Shown: positions 22,896 to 37,500, numbered from the stretch's first letter. The stretch is DNA of 64,000 nt from Benincasa hispida (GCF_009727055.1 NC_052355.1:3147083-3211082); one strand, 5' to 3'. The notes: generated by a model not told the origin, from the letters alone. Program-made: numbers and translations.

Positions 22896-23435
22896 CTTTG
22901 CCTCATTTGCAATCTAAAACCCTAGTGCCCCTGCATACCGAGCTTTCTTCTTCCCTGAAACCCTAACGTTTTCCAGCTTTCTTTCACCACAGCATCCATG
23001 GCCGACCAAACTTCCCAACCTTCTGCTTCACCCTCAACACCTTCGACAGACCAACTCTCCATGCGAGAGGCAACATTCCTTGCTGCAATTTGTCGTCTCG
23101 CTACTCAACCTCACACTGTTCCTAGAATTGCCGGAAGACCCCGACAAAATCCATTAGCCGTCAGACCACTTCAGTTCAAGAGGGGGCAAAGTACTGAAAG
23201 CACCCCACTCCCAACTCCTGCAGTCTCCATTGAAAGTGAAAAGAAGACACGAGATGATAAGGAGGTATTTGGAAACATTCTGAGTTACCTGGAGAAATGA
23301 GGAGGACTGCCCGAGGCTGGGGTTGTAAACCAGCCACTACTTACGGAGGAGGTGACGGTGGCGATGACGGAGGAAGTGGCAGAGGAAGTGGCGGTGATTG
23401 AGGAAGTGGTGGAAGAGGAGACAAGGATTTATTCG
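22896..23435 (+). pseudogene. Retrotransposon additional ORF, copy 2 (N-terminal remnant)
   Basis: The ATG at 22998 opens MADQTSQPSASPSTP and runs 100 codons to a stop at 23298. It aligns with the start of the aORF at 12195 (shared MREATFLA, NPLA, LFKRG-like and EVFGNILS blocks). The Glu/Val-rich continuation goes to about 23430, where similarity stops abruptly and unrelated DNA begins. The PF20167-like part is missing. Confidence 0.75.
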
Positions 23436-25370
23436 CTCATGCTATGCATGTTGTAGTTATCCGTATTGTAACCATGACATGTTTAATTAATTTGGAAAAT
23501 TTGACATGATGTTCTAATCAATTCAAGGACTTTATGTGATTAACTAAGTGAATAGACTTGCGTGACAACACTTAGTTAATTAATTTAGGAATTGACATCT
23601 GCGTTGGTTTTTCCTAGGGATTTCGTTTGGCTTTTCCAAATAGTCAACCAAGCTTGATAATTAGAAAATCCATGAATCTCTACATGATAAATTAATGAAC
23701 TAATCCACAGATAACCCAACAATCCCTTAATTGGCGAAGGTAATCTCGTGTATCTCTCTCTCAATCTTACTTTTTGTACATTAATTTCCTGCAATTTAGT
23801 TTTCCTGTCAACACAAACTCAAAACTCGTCGTTTCTACTTCTTTCCAAAGGTCTATTTAGTTTAGAAAAGATTTATCTTAGGCTCCATGTGTTTTAACTC
23901 GGTCTTGCTACTAAAACTACTTGTTAGTTGAAGTTTAGGATTTAGAATAAAAATATTAAATATAGATAAAAAGTCTCGACATATTTTCATCCATCAAATG
24001 ACAATTAAAAATTGTCAAACGGATGATATTTAAAAACTATAGTAAATTTCTAAAAATTCGGAAGTCTTTTTTTTTTTTGCCAAAAACAATTTTTTTTGGC
24101 ATTTATGACACTTTTTTCCTCTCTTCCCCTTATTTTGGTAGGACAAATGTGTCATAGAAATCTACTTTTCTGGTAGTGCCTCATGGATATTATTTTTTAT
24201 GCTCGATTTGAAAACTAAAAAAACTTTCGAAAATGTGATTATGAAAATTTTTATGTTATGGAATCCCATATTTGTTATAGATTGCTATTTTGAGATCCAC
24301 AACTTTGACCTATTGATCCTTATCAACGGTTCTCAAATTTTATCATTTAATACGAAAACTTAATTTTCCGTCAATTAAATCCTAATAATGGTCGAGTCAA
24401 CTTATAATTTTTCAATTACGATGAGACATATCTAATTCATGATCAGTAGGATTCATTCGACTATATCTCAAATATAATATTCAAATGGTTAACAACTTTT
24501 GTCAATGATTTAGTCGCTTCACTTGGAACAAACTTATCAATATTGTTGCCTTGTATTCAACATTTTTGGTATAAAAATGATATTTTTCATACAAATTACC
24601 TTATTCTTTTTTGAACTTGATAAAACATCATTTTGTTTCTCATCAAAGGATAACAAATATATAGGTATTGTAATCGTTTTGAGGCTGTTTCTTTAGACTG
24701 CATGCTTGAACAAATTCCCAATAACACTTGACATCAAATTATATAATTCAATTACATTGTATAATTATGTAATCATTAATCGTACATGAAATTTAAAGGG
24801 ACAATTACAACTTTAATAAAAAAATAAACTGAAAAATTGGACACCTGTCTCTAAGTTTTGCTTTTTTTGCAAACTTGACAAAAAACTTCCATCTATCTAA
24901 TTTTTATGTGATTATTATGTAACTACTATCTGATTTGTATGTGATTGTCACATTTGCCATTATAAAAAAGTTAAAATCATGACTTTGATTTTCTAAAATA
25001 TATTTGTCATATAATATAGTTTTCTAAATTTAAATTATTTGATTAAATTTAGTTTCTAAAAAGAAGAACCACACGTTGCACGAGAGAACAAAAAAAAAAA
25101 GTAACAAATTACCTACAAAGTAAACAATGTGTTGGAATCATGCATGGAAGAAATAGACAATCTTTTGGGCCGTCTCTAAATTTATGAAAGAAGACAAAAA
25201 CTTTAAATACTATTGTCTATAGCGATGTCATATCATTATCATCAACCTCATATTTATGAACACCAACCAAACCATATCTCTCCCTAACACTTTTAAACTC
25301 TCTCTCTCTCATGTATTTCTTTGTATAAAATCAAACATTGTTTGTAAGAATCCAAAAGCTTTAATTTTCC
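23436..25370. other. Intergenic region upstream of the SDR gene
   Basis: No gene is seen. The first part (23436-23960) may be a fragment of another Ty3/gypsy LTR (ggctccatgtgttttaactc at 23880, related to minus-strand text near 4620). The rest (about 23960-25370) is AT-rich and probably includes the promoter. A ctctctctctcatg pyrimidine tract lies at about 25300-25314 and tgtataaaat at 25322. The latter resembles a TATA box but would leave a very short leader before the ATG at 25371. Confidence 0.4.
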
Positions 25371-25598
25371 ATGGCCACCATTTTGAGTGAATTCTCAGGA
25401 GCAAAAGATGCAACAGCTACTAAGAAGGTGTTGATCACTGGCGTGAGCAAAGGATTGGGAAGAGCCTTAGCCTTGGAATTAGCCAATCGTGGTCATACCA
25501 TTATTGGTTGTTCACGTGATCAAACAAAACTTCATTCCCTTCAACAAGAGCTTGCTAAAGTTTCTTCTGCAAAGCATTTACTCTACACTGTTGATGTG
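25371..25598 (+). CDS. SDR gene exon 1 (start codon and NADPH-binding motif)
   Basis: The ATG at 25371 sits in aattttccatggcc, a good plant context. The exon codes residues 1-76 and ends ...TVDV before the donor gtttgt. It holds the TGVSKGLG glycine motif. The first 17 residues are variable in the family. Confidence 0.88.
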
Positions 25599-28500
25599 GT
25601 TTGTCAATCCATTTTAATCTTCTTTCTTGCATTATTCTAGACTTTTTACATGCTGATATTTGTTGATGACAAAATCTAGATAGGATAAAATGTCCCTGAT
25701 CATTGCAACAGTTAATTTGTTTGGTGGAAAAAGAGAATGACCTGCATATTAATGAGGTGTTTGCTACACATGTTCTGATACTTTAGTTAGAGAGCGAATA
25801 AGTGAAATAAGTTAAGAGTTTGTGAATGGAGAATGAACTTCACTTCTTCGAGCTATATTGATATATTTATAGAAGTGGTTGACCTAGCTTGTTTTCATAG
25901 AGTTATCGAGTTTCTTTGGGATAATTCATCATCTCACTAGGACAAGAAGTATGCATTGTTTCGCACGTTCTGTTAAGGTTGATCGAATTGAATATCTTTT
26001 CCTAAAGATTTTAGTCCTGGAGGTGATTCTTTGGGCCAAAGTATGCACAAGACATGCCTCATCGATTATTCTGCTAGGCTCGGCCTTGGTCTTGACCAAA
26101 ACATAACACATTATATTGATTTGTCCGGAACCTAAGCTAACTCTCTTCTCTAGGCCTAAAATAGGTCCAAGATGTTATTTTTGGTCTAAATCTTATTATT
26201 TTCTTGACCTTGTTACTCGTGTCCCTGTTTTCCATTGGTCTATAAACACCCTAATAACAAAAGTAAATGTTGATCGTGCAGAGATCAAACACCAACGTTG
26301 AAGAGTTTGTCCAAGCTATTGTGGAAAATGAATTAGTACCAAATATCATTGGTATTGAACTTTGTTTTGAATTTGTTTAATAAAATTTGTAGAGGTTGTT
26401 TGGAAGACAAATGCAAATTAAGGATATATTGTGTGTGGTGATAGTGAATAATGCAGGTTTGATCAATAGAAATGGGAAAATATGGGAGTTGGATGCACAA
26501 GAATTTGATAATGTGATTGATACAAACGTCAAAGGGATCGCCAATATAATGCGTCATTTCATTCCACTTATGATTTCTACCAACAAAGGGATTATCATCA
26601 ATATGTCTTCACTTTCTGGGAGAGATGCACATGGACTGGTATTATTCTTTTTTATTATTTCAAATTTAACTACTATAAACTTACTCTTTATTACTTTTTT
26701 TTTTCTTTTTTCTTTTTGCCTCAGGTTTCTCATAAGTAAATCTAATTTTAATGAGTATGAGAATTTAAACTACTTCAAGTTAATTATCGATGAGTTAGGC
26801 TCATGTTGGTATTATAAAATATTTTTTTCCTTTTTTTAATACGTTGAGTATCGTTTGGATTTGAATGATATGTTATATTAATTATTAGGTCGTATACACT
26901 TTTGATTTCTAAGTTTCAGGTTAGGTTTCTATTTGATTTCTAACATTTCAAACGAAACAGTTTAGTTCTTGAGGTTTAGAAAACAACTCTAAGTGATTTA
27001 GAAGTGAAGTTGACCATTAATTGACTAAATGAAAAATGACCGACATAATTGAGATGACAAATGTGCGATATGATACATTTAATTAATTTTAAATTAATTT
27101 TAGGTTAGGTGGACTTTTCTTTTCCTCTCCTTCTTCTGTCTCTACTAATTAATCCACCTCATCACTTTTTATCCTCTTCCATTGGTGACTAGTGGCCCAC
27201 TATCTTAGGGTGTGTTTGGTTTAACTTTTGAAATAAGGCATTTTTTTTAAATTCATTGGTTTATGACCAAAACTTGATATGGAGGTCCCATCTCCCTATG
27301 TAAAGTTCTAATTCTACCCTCCCAAATAAAAAACTACCAACAATTACGGTTGAGATATATCCCCACAAATTTAGTAAAATCCCCAACAATCTTTTAGTTT
27401 TCAATTAGTAGAGATGGTTTAAAATTTTATTAAAAATATAGTGCTGTTTTTTTTACAACAAAAAAACGTCTATCATTAATAGTTAATGGTACCAAGGGTC
27501 GTGATTTGGATTGCAATCAATATAGCAATAAGCTTTTAAGTGCTGGGTTTTTTGTTTCAATGAAGGTATGTAATGATATACTCTAATCTCTAATTTTAGA
27601 TATTTATTTAATCAGTACCACATTATAATCCACCAATCAAAGCTAAGATGATGTGCAGTTCAAGGGGTTTGGGGCTAGGTTTCATATGATGCATCTTCTG
27701 AAATAAATTTTCCCTAGCACATTTCTCCTGAAATGCAACTGTACTAACAAAGTGTAGGTTTTTAAACTTGAACCTAGTTGATAACAACATTGAAAGAATA
27801 AAGTTTAAAGGCTGGCTAGTTGCCAAGGGTTTTAAACAAAAGGAAGGGTTAGACTACAATGAAATCTTCTCTCCATTGGTTAAACATACTTCAATTAGAT
27901 TGCTTCTTGCAATTGTGGCATGCGAGAACTATAAACTTGAATAGATAGATTTGACTACAACTTTTCTACATGATAAGTTAGATTAAGAAATCTATATGAA
28001 TCATCCTGTAATCTATATGAATTAGCCTGTAGGTTTTGAAGTTGAAGGCAAACGGAACCTAGTATGCAAACTTAATAAATTTCTATATGGTCTCAAACAA
28101 GCTGCAAGATGTTAGTATAAGCACTTTGATGAGTATATGAACAAAATTAGATTTGTTAGAAGTCTGTATGATGCATGTGTGTATTTCAGAAAAGCCGAAG
28201 ATGGAAGCCTAGTCTACTTATCTCTGCCTTCGCTGATGTCAACCGTCAATGGAGACAAACAACATCTACCATTGTATAATCCAGTGACACGTACCAATCG
28301 TTTACCAGGTTTGCGGATCTTGACCTCAACAACCATGACATTAGAGCTCTAGGATTTTTCTTTTATCTTATTCAGCTATTATCGCCTTTCTGATCTCTGT
28401 CATCACTTATGTGAGTCATTGTCCCGTCCGCAGAGACATACCACATCTACCACAGTCTAATCCAACAACACTCAACCATTATTTGACAAGGCTTGCCCTC

Positions 28501-31500
28501 TCTTGGGTTTTATATTAATAAGCTTTAGTCACTGCCTCCCTCAGCCCAATCTGTCACCATCCTCGATCACCAACGACATGTTGTCACCTTGTTTAAACTG
28601 TATCAACAACTGCTCAGTATAGAACTGCATCGGTGCACTCCTTCGATCACTAACATCGTGCCGACGACCTGCCCAAATCTCCTGAGTCCCATGCCACCTT
28701 GCCCAATCACGATTTCATCACAATTATGTCGTCGTATTTCCAATCTTCGCCATTTGTGGGTTTGTTTTCCACCGTCTTGAAAGAGTTAAACAACATGTAG
28801 CGGAAGTATCAAGGATCCATAAATATTCTAATTCACTAATTTTGGCAAAAACTAAAGCAAGCTCTTCTTAAAAAGTGGGTTTTCAGAACATACCTTTGAT
28901 GAACTCTCCAAGAAAATGTTTGTACAGCTGCTATCTTCACTTGAGATCACTGTGAACCACCTCAAAGCCTTCCCTACTATGCTCTTGGAGCTTTAGGTAG
29001 AGTTGTGGGACTCAAGAACAACTTGAAAATGTGAAGAAACAAGAAGAGCTCACAGCAGTCGATTGAAGAAGATAGTTTCTTCTTCACATAAAATTTTCTC
29101 TTAAATTTGTGCATTCATTCTCTTCTCCAACGACTCCACTTTTCTTTATATATAATAGATGAGCATGCAAAAAGTGGAGTGCATGGCTTGCAGCTCATGC
29201 TTGGAGAATCAAAGGAGAGAAGTTAATGGCTTTTGTGTGAGCATAAAGATGATGGTAATGGAGAAAATTCATTTTTTATTTTGTGCAACCATGCAAAACG
29301 TTTTTCTATTTTCTTTTTAAAACATAAAATGATTTTAAATAATTTTAATTCAAAAATGATTTTCTTAAATTAATTTAAAATATTAATTAATTCAATATCA
29401 AATATTAAATTAATATTTGCACAATAATCATCTTCATTTACGAGCTAGTAGGGGGACCTCAAGGACCTACAAATCATGGACTCCAACGATTCGAGATTAA
29501 TCGGCTAAACTCATTAGTTCGATCTAACCCCATTTGTTAACTAATGGGACACTCACTATAGCCTATAGTTGAACTCCCCTCACTGTAGATATAATATGTC
29601 AACTTAATAACCATAATCAGTAAGTCGGTCCTTCACAGGTTGTTCATAATCACAGGTAGGTCAAAAATACCGTTTTACCCCTATGACTACATCTTGTCCC
29701 TTAAGTTCCTACTTATCCTCTAATGAACAATTCTGATTCATAATTTCATGAATCAAATCCTTTCTCTATCATGAGAAGGGGGCCTCATTTGTTGAAGACC
29801 TGAAGTCAGTACTTAAGAGAACAACCTATCTGCTAACCCTAAATAGGTTAGGAGTGAATTTCATCTTGCAAGGCTATGTCCCCAGCTATTCATCCAGTCT
29901 TATCCCAAAATGGTAAGCTTATTGAGCAGTGTTGTTGGACTACTCTCACTGTTTGTAAATCAAAGGATAATCCCGAACAAACAAAAGTTCATAGCTAGCT
30001 CAGGATTAAAATCAAGTTAACCTAGGTTATATAATAAATAAATGAAATAGTCAGTTTTAACAGTAAACGGTCGATATAAAGAAAAGTGATTATTTTTGTG
30101 GTCCAGTCTATCTGCAAACTCATTGCATAGGATGCCCCCACTCTCATGTCTCAACATGAACGATTTGTGGATCACATCGTTTGTAGCACCTTTCAACTTC
30201 TTGTAACAACTACAAGGTGGGCCGCATCCAATAGTGTTACCAGGATAACAACTACAGAGTGCGCCACATCCAATAGTGTTACCAGGATGAGATACCAATT
30301 TCATCCATATACTTAATAGACCATTTAGGCTATATACTGTCAACTTAATCCTGTTTATGTCACTACATAAAGTTACCGCATTCAGACTATAGCCAATGAT
30401 GTATTTATTGGATTTTCATAATAAAATGTAAAATCAACAAGTCATTGTTATTGATAAAATTGAATGTTTAATACGAATTACGAGTTCTAGGACATTTCCA
30501 ACACGTTCCTGAATTTTGTCCCGTTTTGTGGGGTTTTAAAATAAAATCTGGCGCCACTTGGTTTTTCTGTTAATGATCTTATCCGCAATAAGATCCACGT
30601 CTAGATTCGCGTTGTCACGTCCAGATCTGGTGTCGTCGTCATGCCCAGAGCCCAGCTGCATACCTCCTGCCTAGTCACACGCCTAGGTTCGTGCTGTCAC
30701 GTATAGATCGGTGCATAACTCGTGGACCAAAGATCTGTCGCAACCTTGTCAACCACAGATTGACCAAGAAATCTTCCGCCAACGTAGATATGTCTACGTA
30801 ACCTGCCCAGATTTGTCGTCGACCCACACCCGCCCGTTACAGATCTGAAGCTCATGCCTACCTCAATTCAGATATAGTTCATCCAGATCTCTGCTGCACA
30901 AATCCGAAGGTCTCACGTATCTCTGTTTAGATCTCCCACATTATTGGTTCTCTGCTTCTCACATCAGTCGTACATACCAAAACCAAATCATTCATGATAT
31001 CAGTGAAATCAGTGTGAAATCAACATGATTTGGGATTTTGTTACTCAAATTTGGTCTAACTGATCTAATTTGGTTTATTCCATCTGGTTCATTTTGATTT
31101 GGTCTGATTCAATTAAGCATAGTTTTTTGTTTGGCTCTACTATTTGTTTGCTCATTTGTGTATTGGAATCTTTCTTTTTCGTGCACAGGTTTAAGCCTTT
31201 GCTTTTAGTTCGGGGTCATTTTTTTTTTTTCTTCTTCTTTTTGAGATTTGCATTCTTGAATCTCAATTCCTTTTTTCAAATCTATCATCCGTGGTTTGTG
31301 TTTCAAGCCCAAAAGTTCTTCGTGTTTCTATTCTTTGTGAATTTTTTATTTTCAGTCCAGATCACCATGATTTGATTTCAAATTTTTCTTCGGTTTTCGT
31401 TTCACTTAGCTGCTTCACAAACTCAAATTGGTCTCTACTCTACCATTTAGTTTTAGGAGGGTGTTGCCATATATGAATATTATTAGTTGTCAATTATCTT

Positions 31501-34500
31501 TAAATTAGTTAGGCTAATTTAGATTTTTTTTACTTATTTCATTTTGGGTATATTTACCCATGTATTCTACATTATAAGACATTTGACTTATCAATAAAAT
31601 ATCAATATATCAACATTTATTATGAGCACAAATGAAGATATCATCCAATTGTTTTCATTGACAATATGTGAATTATGGTAGAACCTCTTACCTAAACAGG
31701 GATAGTAGAAAGCTTTGTGCCAGTTGTTAGGATGACATCAAGCAATGGTTTATAAACTATATATTTTCCCTTGTCAAGAGTATGAAGTATTTTGAGCATT
31801 GGAAACCTAATTTTATTATTGAGTATATATATATATATATTCTATTTTGCAGTTTGCACCGTATTGTGCATCAAAGTGGGGGGTTGAAGGACTAAGCAAA
31901 GCTACAGCAAAAGAAGTGCCAGAGGGAATGGCGATTGTGAGCTTAGATCCAGGCATCATATACACTGACATGCTGGTTTCATGTCTTGGCGAACTTGCTC
32001 TAAAATATCAATCACCTCAACATTGGTAAGAAATTTCATTCATATTTAAATTTGCCTATTTTTCTCGAAAGAAAAAATTAATATATGTTCAGAAATTAGG
32101 AAGATTGAATGAAAATAAAACTAAAGGTTGAAGAAGGATAATGTATAAGTGTTCAAAAAATCCGATAATGCGACCAACTGATTATCCAACCCAAACTGTA
32201 AGGATTAGATTGGGTTGATTGATAATTTTTCAAAATAGCATTTTAAGTAAGGTCTCGGGTTCATAAACGTTTTGACTAGCTAGGTTGACCCGACCCGACT
32301 CGAATCATGTCTTTCCTTTTCTTTTATATATATGTGAAAAATTTACACGATAGAAAAAATGTCAAACTATTTATAAAAATAAAAAAAAAAATACTGATAT
32401 CAATGTCTATCAGTAATAGACTTCTACCACTTTTTATCACTGATAGACATTGATAAACATGTTAGTTTCTATCAAAGAAGATTAAAATTTTGTTATTTTG
32501 TATAAATAGTTTCTCTTATTTTTTTCATTTGTGAAAATCCGCCTATATATATATAACCACGATTCCATTGGAAAATTTGTACGGATGACTCATTTTTTGG
32601 GTCCAAAATGTCAAATGACCCATTTTTATAAAATAATGTCAATTGACCCTCTGCTGACATCATCGCCATACCAAGTAACGTAAATTGCCCTTACACCAAC
32701 CTCACGAGGTAAATCTTGCTCTTGTCTGATTAAACACTCTCGCTCTCGCTTGAAATTCCCTGGTTTGATGTGATTGCTCGTCAATGTACGAATGGTTTGA
32801 CAATTTTCACGACGGAAGCCTCAAATCAATAATACTTAAACTCAATACAGTGGTGATTTCTTTAAACTCTAAACTTCATTTCAACGGTGATGACTTCTCT
32901 GGTTTTCGACGGTGTTTCGTTCAACGGAGATTTTTCGAATGGGGATTTCCAAGACGAGGCTTTTTCAGAACGGAACAGGTTTTTCAGAAAGGTGTTTCAT
33001 TATTTTGAGTCTATTTAATTATTTTTGCTGTGTTATTTCTGAAAAGGTAACATTACGAAATTTTGTATTGGAAGAGAGAGAGCGAGAGATAGAACGAGAG
33101 TGAGAAAGAGCAAGAGAAAGAGAGAGAACAAGAATAAGAGAGAGCAAGATTAAGAGAGAGCGAGATTAAGAGAGAACGAGATTAAGAGAGAACGAGAGTA
33201 CACTTCAATTTCTTGTACAACTTAATGACAAATGTTCTCTTGCTTTGTAGGATGACAAAAAAGTGTATACTTATTCGATATACGGAGGTGATTGGGATGA
33301 GAATGAAAGTTCGTGTATTAGGGGACAGTTGGCAGGAATCCTTGTGCCTGTTTCATTGAAGTATGAAGAAATTAAATCTCACATTTACGGGGTTACAAAT
33401 GTCAGTTCTTCAGAGTTTGATCTTATACTGAAAGTTAAATATAAGCTTGAATATGAAGCCCCTCCACAATACATAAGGAATGATGATGGTATTCGCTTCC
33501 TTCTTTTCCGAGAAGACCTTAGTAGACTTCAGTTATCTGTAACGCTGAAATCGAATGTGGACGAAAATATTAGAATGGGGTTTAGAAATGTGAGTTATGA
33601 TGATACGACTATGGAGAGACAATACAAGGAATCATATCAGTATCGTCAGGAAGAATATGATATTCCATTGTCTACCAACACTGTACCATCAATATTATCA
33701 CTAGACAACGATCGCACTAATCTAACAAGATTGAATTCAGAATTGGGCGGTACTTCAGTTGTTGGTAATGAAATACCATATATATTTGATTATATGGATT
33801 GTGGTCATCCAGAACAAAGTTGTAGTCCTTCAGTTGATGTGAATGAGCAACCAACAGGATTGAATGAAATGGATCGTGATCATGGAGATGTGCGTCATTC
33901 TACAGCAGCTTCAGTGGTTCCACCATCTGTATCTTCAAGTCATAGGACAGAGTTGATTATGCCTGGTACCTCTTCATTTGAGATAGAGGACGTTGAAGTT
34001 GGTCAACTATTTTTTAGCAAAAATGACTTGAAAATGAGATTATCTGTTCTGTCCATCAACAAAAATTTTGAATTTAGGGTCAGGAAGTCAACCAAATCTC
34101 TATTCATAGTCAAATGTATTAGGGAGACATGTAAGTAGAGCCTTCATGTAGTGAAAATGGAAGGGTCTGATATATTCAAGATCACAAAGTACTGTAGTTC
34201 GCACACATGTTCCATTGGAATTATGAATCACGACCATAAATAAGTAACTGCTACGATTATTAGTCAGTTGATTAAAGATAAGTTCATGGGAATAGGACAT
34301 ATTTATAAACATTGTCATATCATTGAGGATATGAGGAGAGATTATGGCGTGAACATAAGTTATGATAAAGTGTGGCGTGCAAGGGAAGTCGTGTATGATC
34401 TCACTAGAGATACTCCAGAATATTCATACTCTATACTACATGCTTATGGAGAAGTGTTAAAAATAGATAATCTGGGTACAGTCTTTGAATCAAACTTGAA

Positions 34501-37500
34501 GATGAGGTGCATTTCAAGTATATGTTTATGGCATTAGGGCCTTGTATTAGAGGTTTCGCAAGCTGTTGACCTGTGATAATTATTGATGGGTCGCACTTGA
34601 AAGGAAAATACAAAGGCACCATATTGGTTGCGGTTTCTATGGACGGTAACAATCAATTATACCCACTATCATATGCAATAGTGGACAATGAAACCGATCG
34701 ATCATGGAAATGATTTATGTCAAACTTGAAATGTAGTATCGGATAATCCAATAATCTGGTGTTTGTGTCTGATCGGATGGTATCTATCATAAATGCTATT
34801 TGTGTATTTTTTCCTACGAAATTTCATGGATTGTGCACATGGCACATAGAACAAAATCTTGTTACAAACTTTAAGGATAGCACGGTTGTTGGGATATTTA
34901 GAGATATAGTAATGGCATTTCACATGACAGAGTTCCAGACAAAATGGGACGAACTCCATAATTTTTTAGAGGTGTTGTCACAAAATATTTGGAAGACATC
35001 GGTCTTCAAAGGTGGGCACGGGTTTGCTAAATAGAATGAGTATATGATAACATGACATCCAAAAGTGCAGAGTGTTTCATTTCATTAACTAAAGAGTATC
35101 GACTATTGCCCATAGTATGCTTGATTGAACATGTTAGAGGAATGCTCCAATCGTGGTTCTATGAACGAAGAAATTACTGGGCATCTCGAACGACATTGCA
35201 CCCTGACTACTGTGAAACCCAATTGGCAAGTGAGACCGATAAGGCAGACGATATCGAGTTTAGCCCATTGATTGTTATCAGGTCCACGTGCGAGATAATC
35301 GATTGGACAGTATTGTCAATCTTTACATGAAGGAATGCACGTGTAAGGAATTCGACTCACTTGGTATCTCGTATTTGCATGCAATTGTTGCTACCAAGGA
35401 ATGAAATATACCCATCCCGAGTTTTTGCAGTTGATTTTATACAGTGGACTCTCTAATGACTGGGTATGCGGAGCCTATAAATCCACTTGGCCACATATCT
35501 GAATGGAAGGGACCTCCTGGATATGTAGAAAAGACTATCCTTCCTCTGAAGTTTGTGGCACAAGTCGGGCGACGGAGAGTGAAAGAGTACCATCCAGAAG
35601 AGAATTTTGCAGACAAATGAAAATGTGGTTGGTGTGGGAATTATGGGCATAATCGCCAAATTGTTAGCGAACCGCTCACAACCGTGCGACGTGAAAATGC
35701 CAGAAACCGTGACACAAACACCTCTCATCTAGTTTAGTTTATAACTAACTTGTAACATTTCATTTGTTATAAATACCATTGATCGATTTTTCATATGTCA
35801 TACATGTAACATACTTCATGCCTTTTCATACTTGTAACACACTTGTAACATACTTCATACTTTTTCATACTTGTAACATACTTCATACTTTTTCATACTT
35901 CATACTTGTAACAGTTCATACTTAATACTTTCATCTTGTAACACTTCATACTTCATACTTTCATCTTGAAAACAAAAAACAATAACAAGCTGGAGTATTT
36001 CTATAATAGCAATCTTCATACTCTCTCAATCTCGCTCTCTCAATCTTCATACTCTCTCAATCTTGTTCTTTCAATCTTCATACTCTATCAATCTTCATAC
36101 TTGTAACAAAAAACAATAACTTCATACTCTCTCAATCTCGCTCTCTCTCTCAAAATCTCGCTCTCTCAATCTCGCTCTCTCTCAATCTCGCTCTCTCTCA
36201 AAGTCTCGCTCTCTCAATGCTTGAACTTTGATATAATGTTCTATATACCATTGATATAATGAAAAGAGCAGTAGCTCAATTATACATGTTTTGATAAAAT
36301 GTAGAATATTGAACTTTAAACTTTGAATTTTGATAAAGTTAATACATGTTTTACATACATAAAAAATACATGTTTTACATACATAAAAAATACATGTTTT
36401 TACATACATAAAAAATACACGTTCTTACGTACACAAAAAATACAATAAAAAATACATGTTCTATACACAAAAAATATGAAGTGTTCGTCCATAATTGACA
36501 CGCTAACTACATCCTATATTCACTCATCTTCCCCTAAGTGATTACGGACGAATCAACGTCAGTCACCAGGTGTTCTAGTAATTTTATTGCAAAGATGTCA
36601 CAATCAAGCAACCCGTGTTGTATGTTGACATTCATAGGTCGCGATATTTTCCAACGGGCTGTGGATTGGTCCAGCTTTGAATGATCCATGTCACAGTAGT
36701 GAAGTAGGGATTGTACTGTGACAGTCAATGGCTCTAGCCACTTCACCAGCTTTGTCATTGGTGTGTATGACGGAAGTGAATCGAACACGAATATATGGCC
36801 TCTGTTAATGTCCATTGCAAGGACCATCCAGTGCTCACTGATATTCATTGTTGTATAAACGAAATCCACATCTGCCCATTTGACATCGAATTTACCGATG
36901 ATGTAGTCCTTGTACGTGTCTTCATCCTCCCATGCTAGGGTAGCCTTCAGAAGTGTCTTATTCTTTATTCGTTTAAATACCCCACACGAGCATTAAGGTG
37001 ACTCTGCCAAATAAAATGAGAAGTTAAGTAATGAAATATACCATAGTAAAATGACTTTGCACAACAAAATATATCAAAATTTACCGTTACACCAATTGGC
37101 AAGATGGTGAACTTGTGCATGCACATGTCAGGCCGGGTATAAAATTTTTCTTTCATAAAATAAAATAAAGTATTTATGGTCTGCACAAAAATTACTATGG
37201 CAGTAAAACTACAAGATATCCAACTGTAAAGAAGTCAAGACTAGGAAACTTATATCGCACTAAACCCAAGAACTCGGGCAAATCAATTCCTTGAAGAATT
37301 GCTTGGTGAGTGGTTTAAAGGAGTTCTCTCGAACCTCGTTGTTGGTATTCTCATCTGAGATCTAGCCCATCATTTCTGTAACGATATTGTGTGGAACGTC
37401 ATGCGACAATCGCTCTGATAGTGACTAGCTACACTTGGGAGAGGATGCTTAACAACACTTTTCTTCTTTACTTGAGCTGGAGGTGTATATTTATCAACAG

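Larger units (their letters stand above)
26639..31852 (+). other. SDR intron 3, enlarged by retroelements
   Basis: A 5.2 kb intron. 26639-27790 is AT-rich DNA without recognised features. It is followed by a Copia RT fragment (27790-28200), about 600 bp of unassigned sequence, a solo LTR (28796-30503) and about 1.3 kb of unassigned T-rich sequence to the acceptor. Confidence 0.75.

Noticed and set aside
25371..25640. SDR gene as a tropinone reductase or other tandem SDR
   Set aside because: The residues before the Tyr motif and the C-terminus (NGASLTV) fit the pterin aldehyde reductase family better, though substrate cannot be fixed from sequence alone.
26396..26839. Reading exon 3 of the SDR gene as an independent 147-codon gene
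   Set aside because: Only 26445-26638 has SDR similarity and it is bounded by good splice signals. The rest is intron.
29881..30343. Minus-strand ORF with repeated NTIGCG phrases
   Set aside because: It comes from a tandem duplication inside an LTR and has no domain.
31070..31476. Phe-rich ORFs of about 60-100 codons in SDR intron 3
   Set aside because: T-rich intron sequence without homology; not joined in frame to SDR exons.
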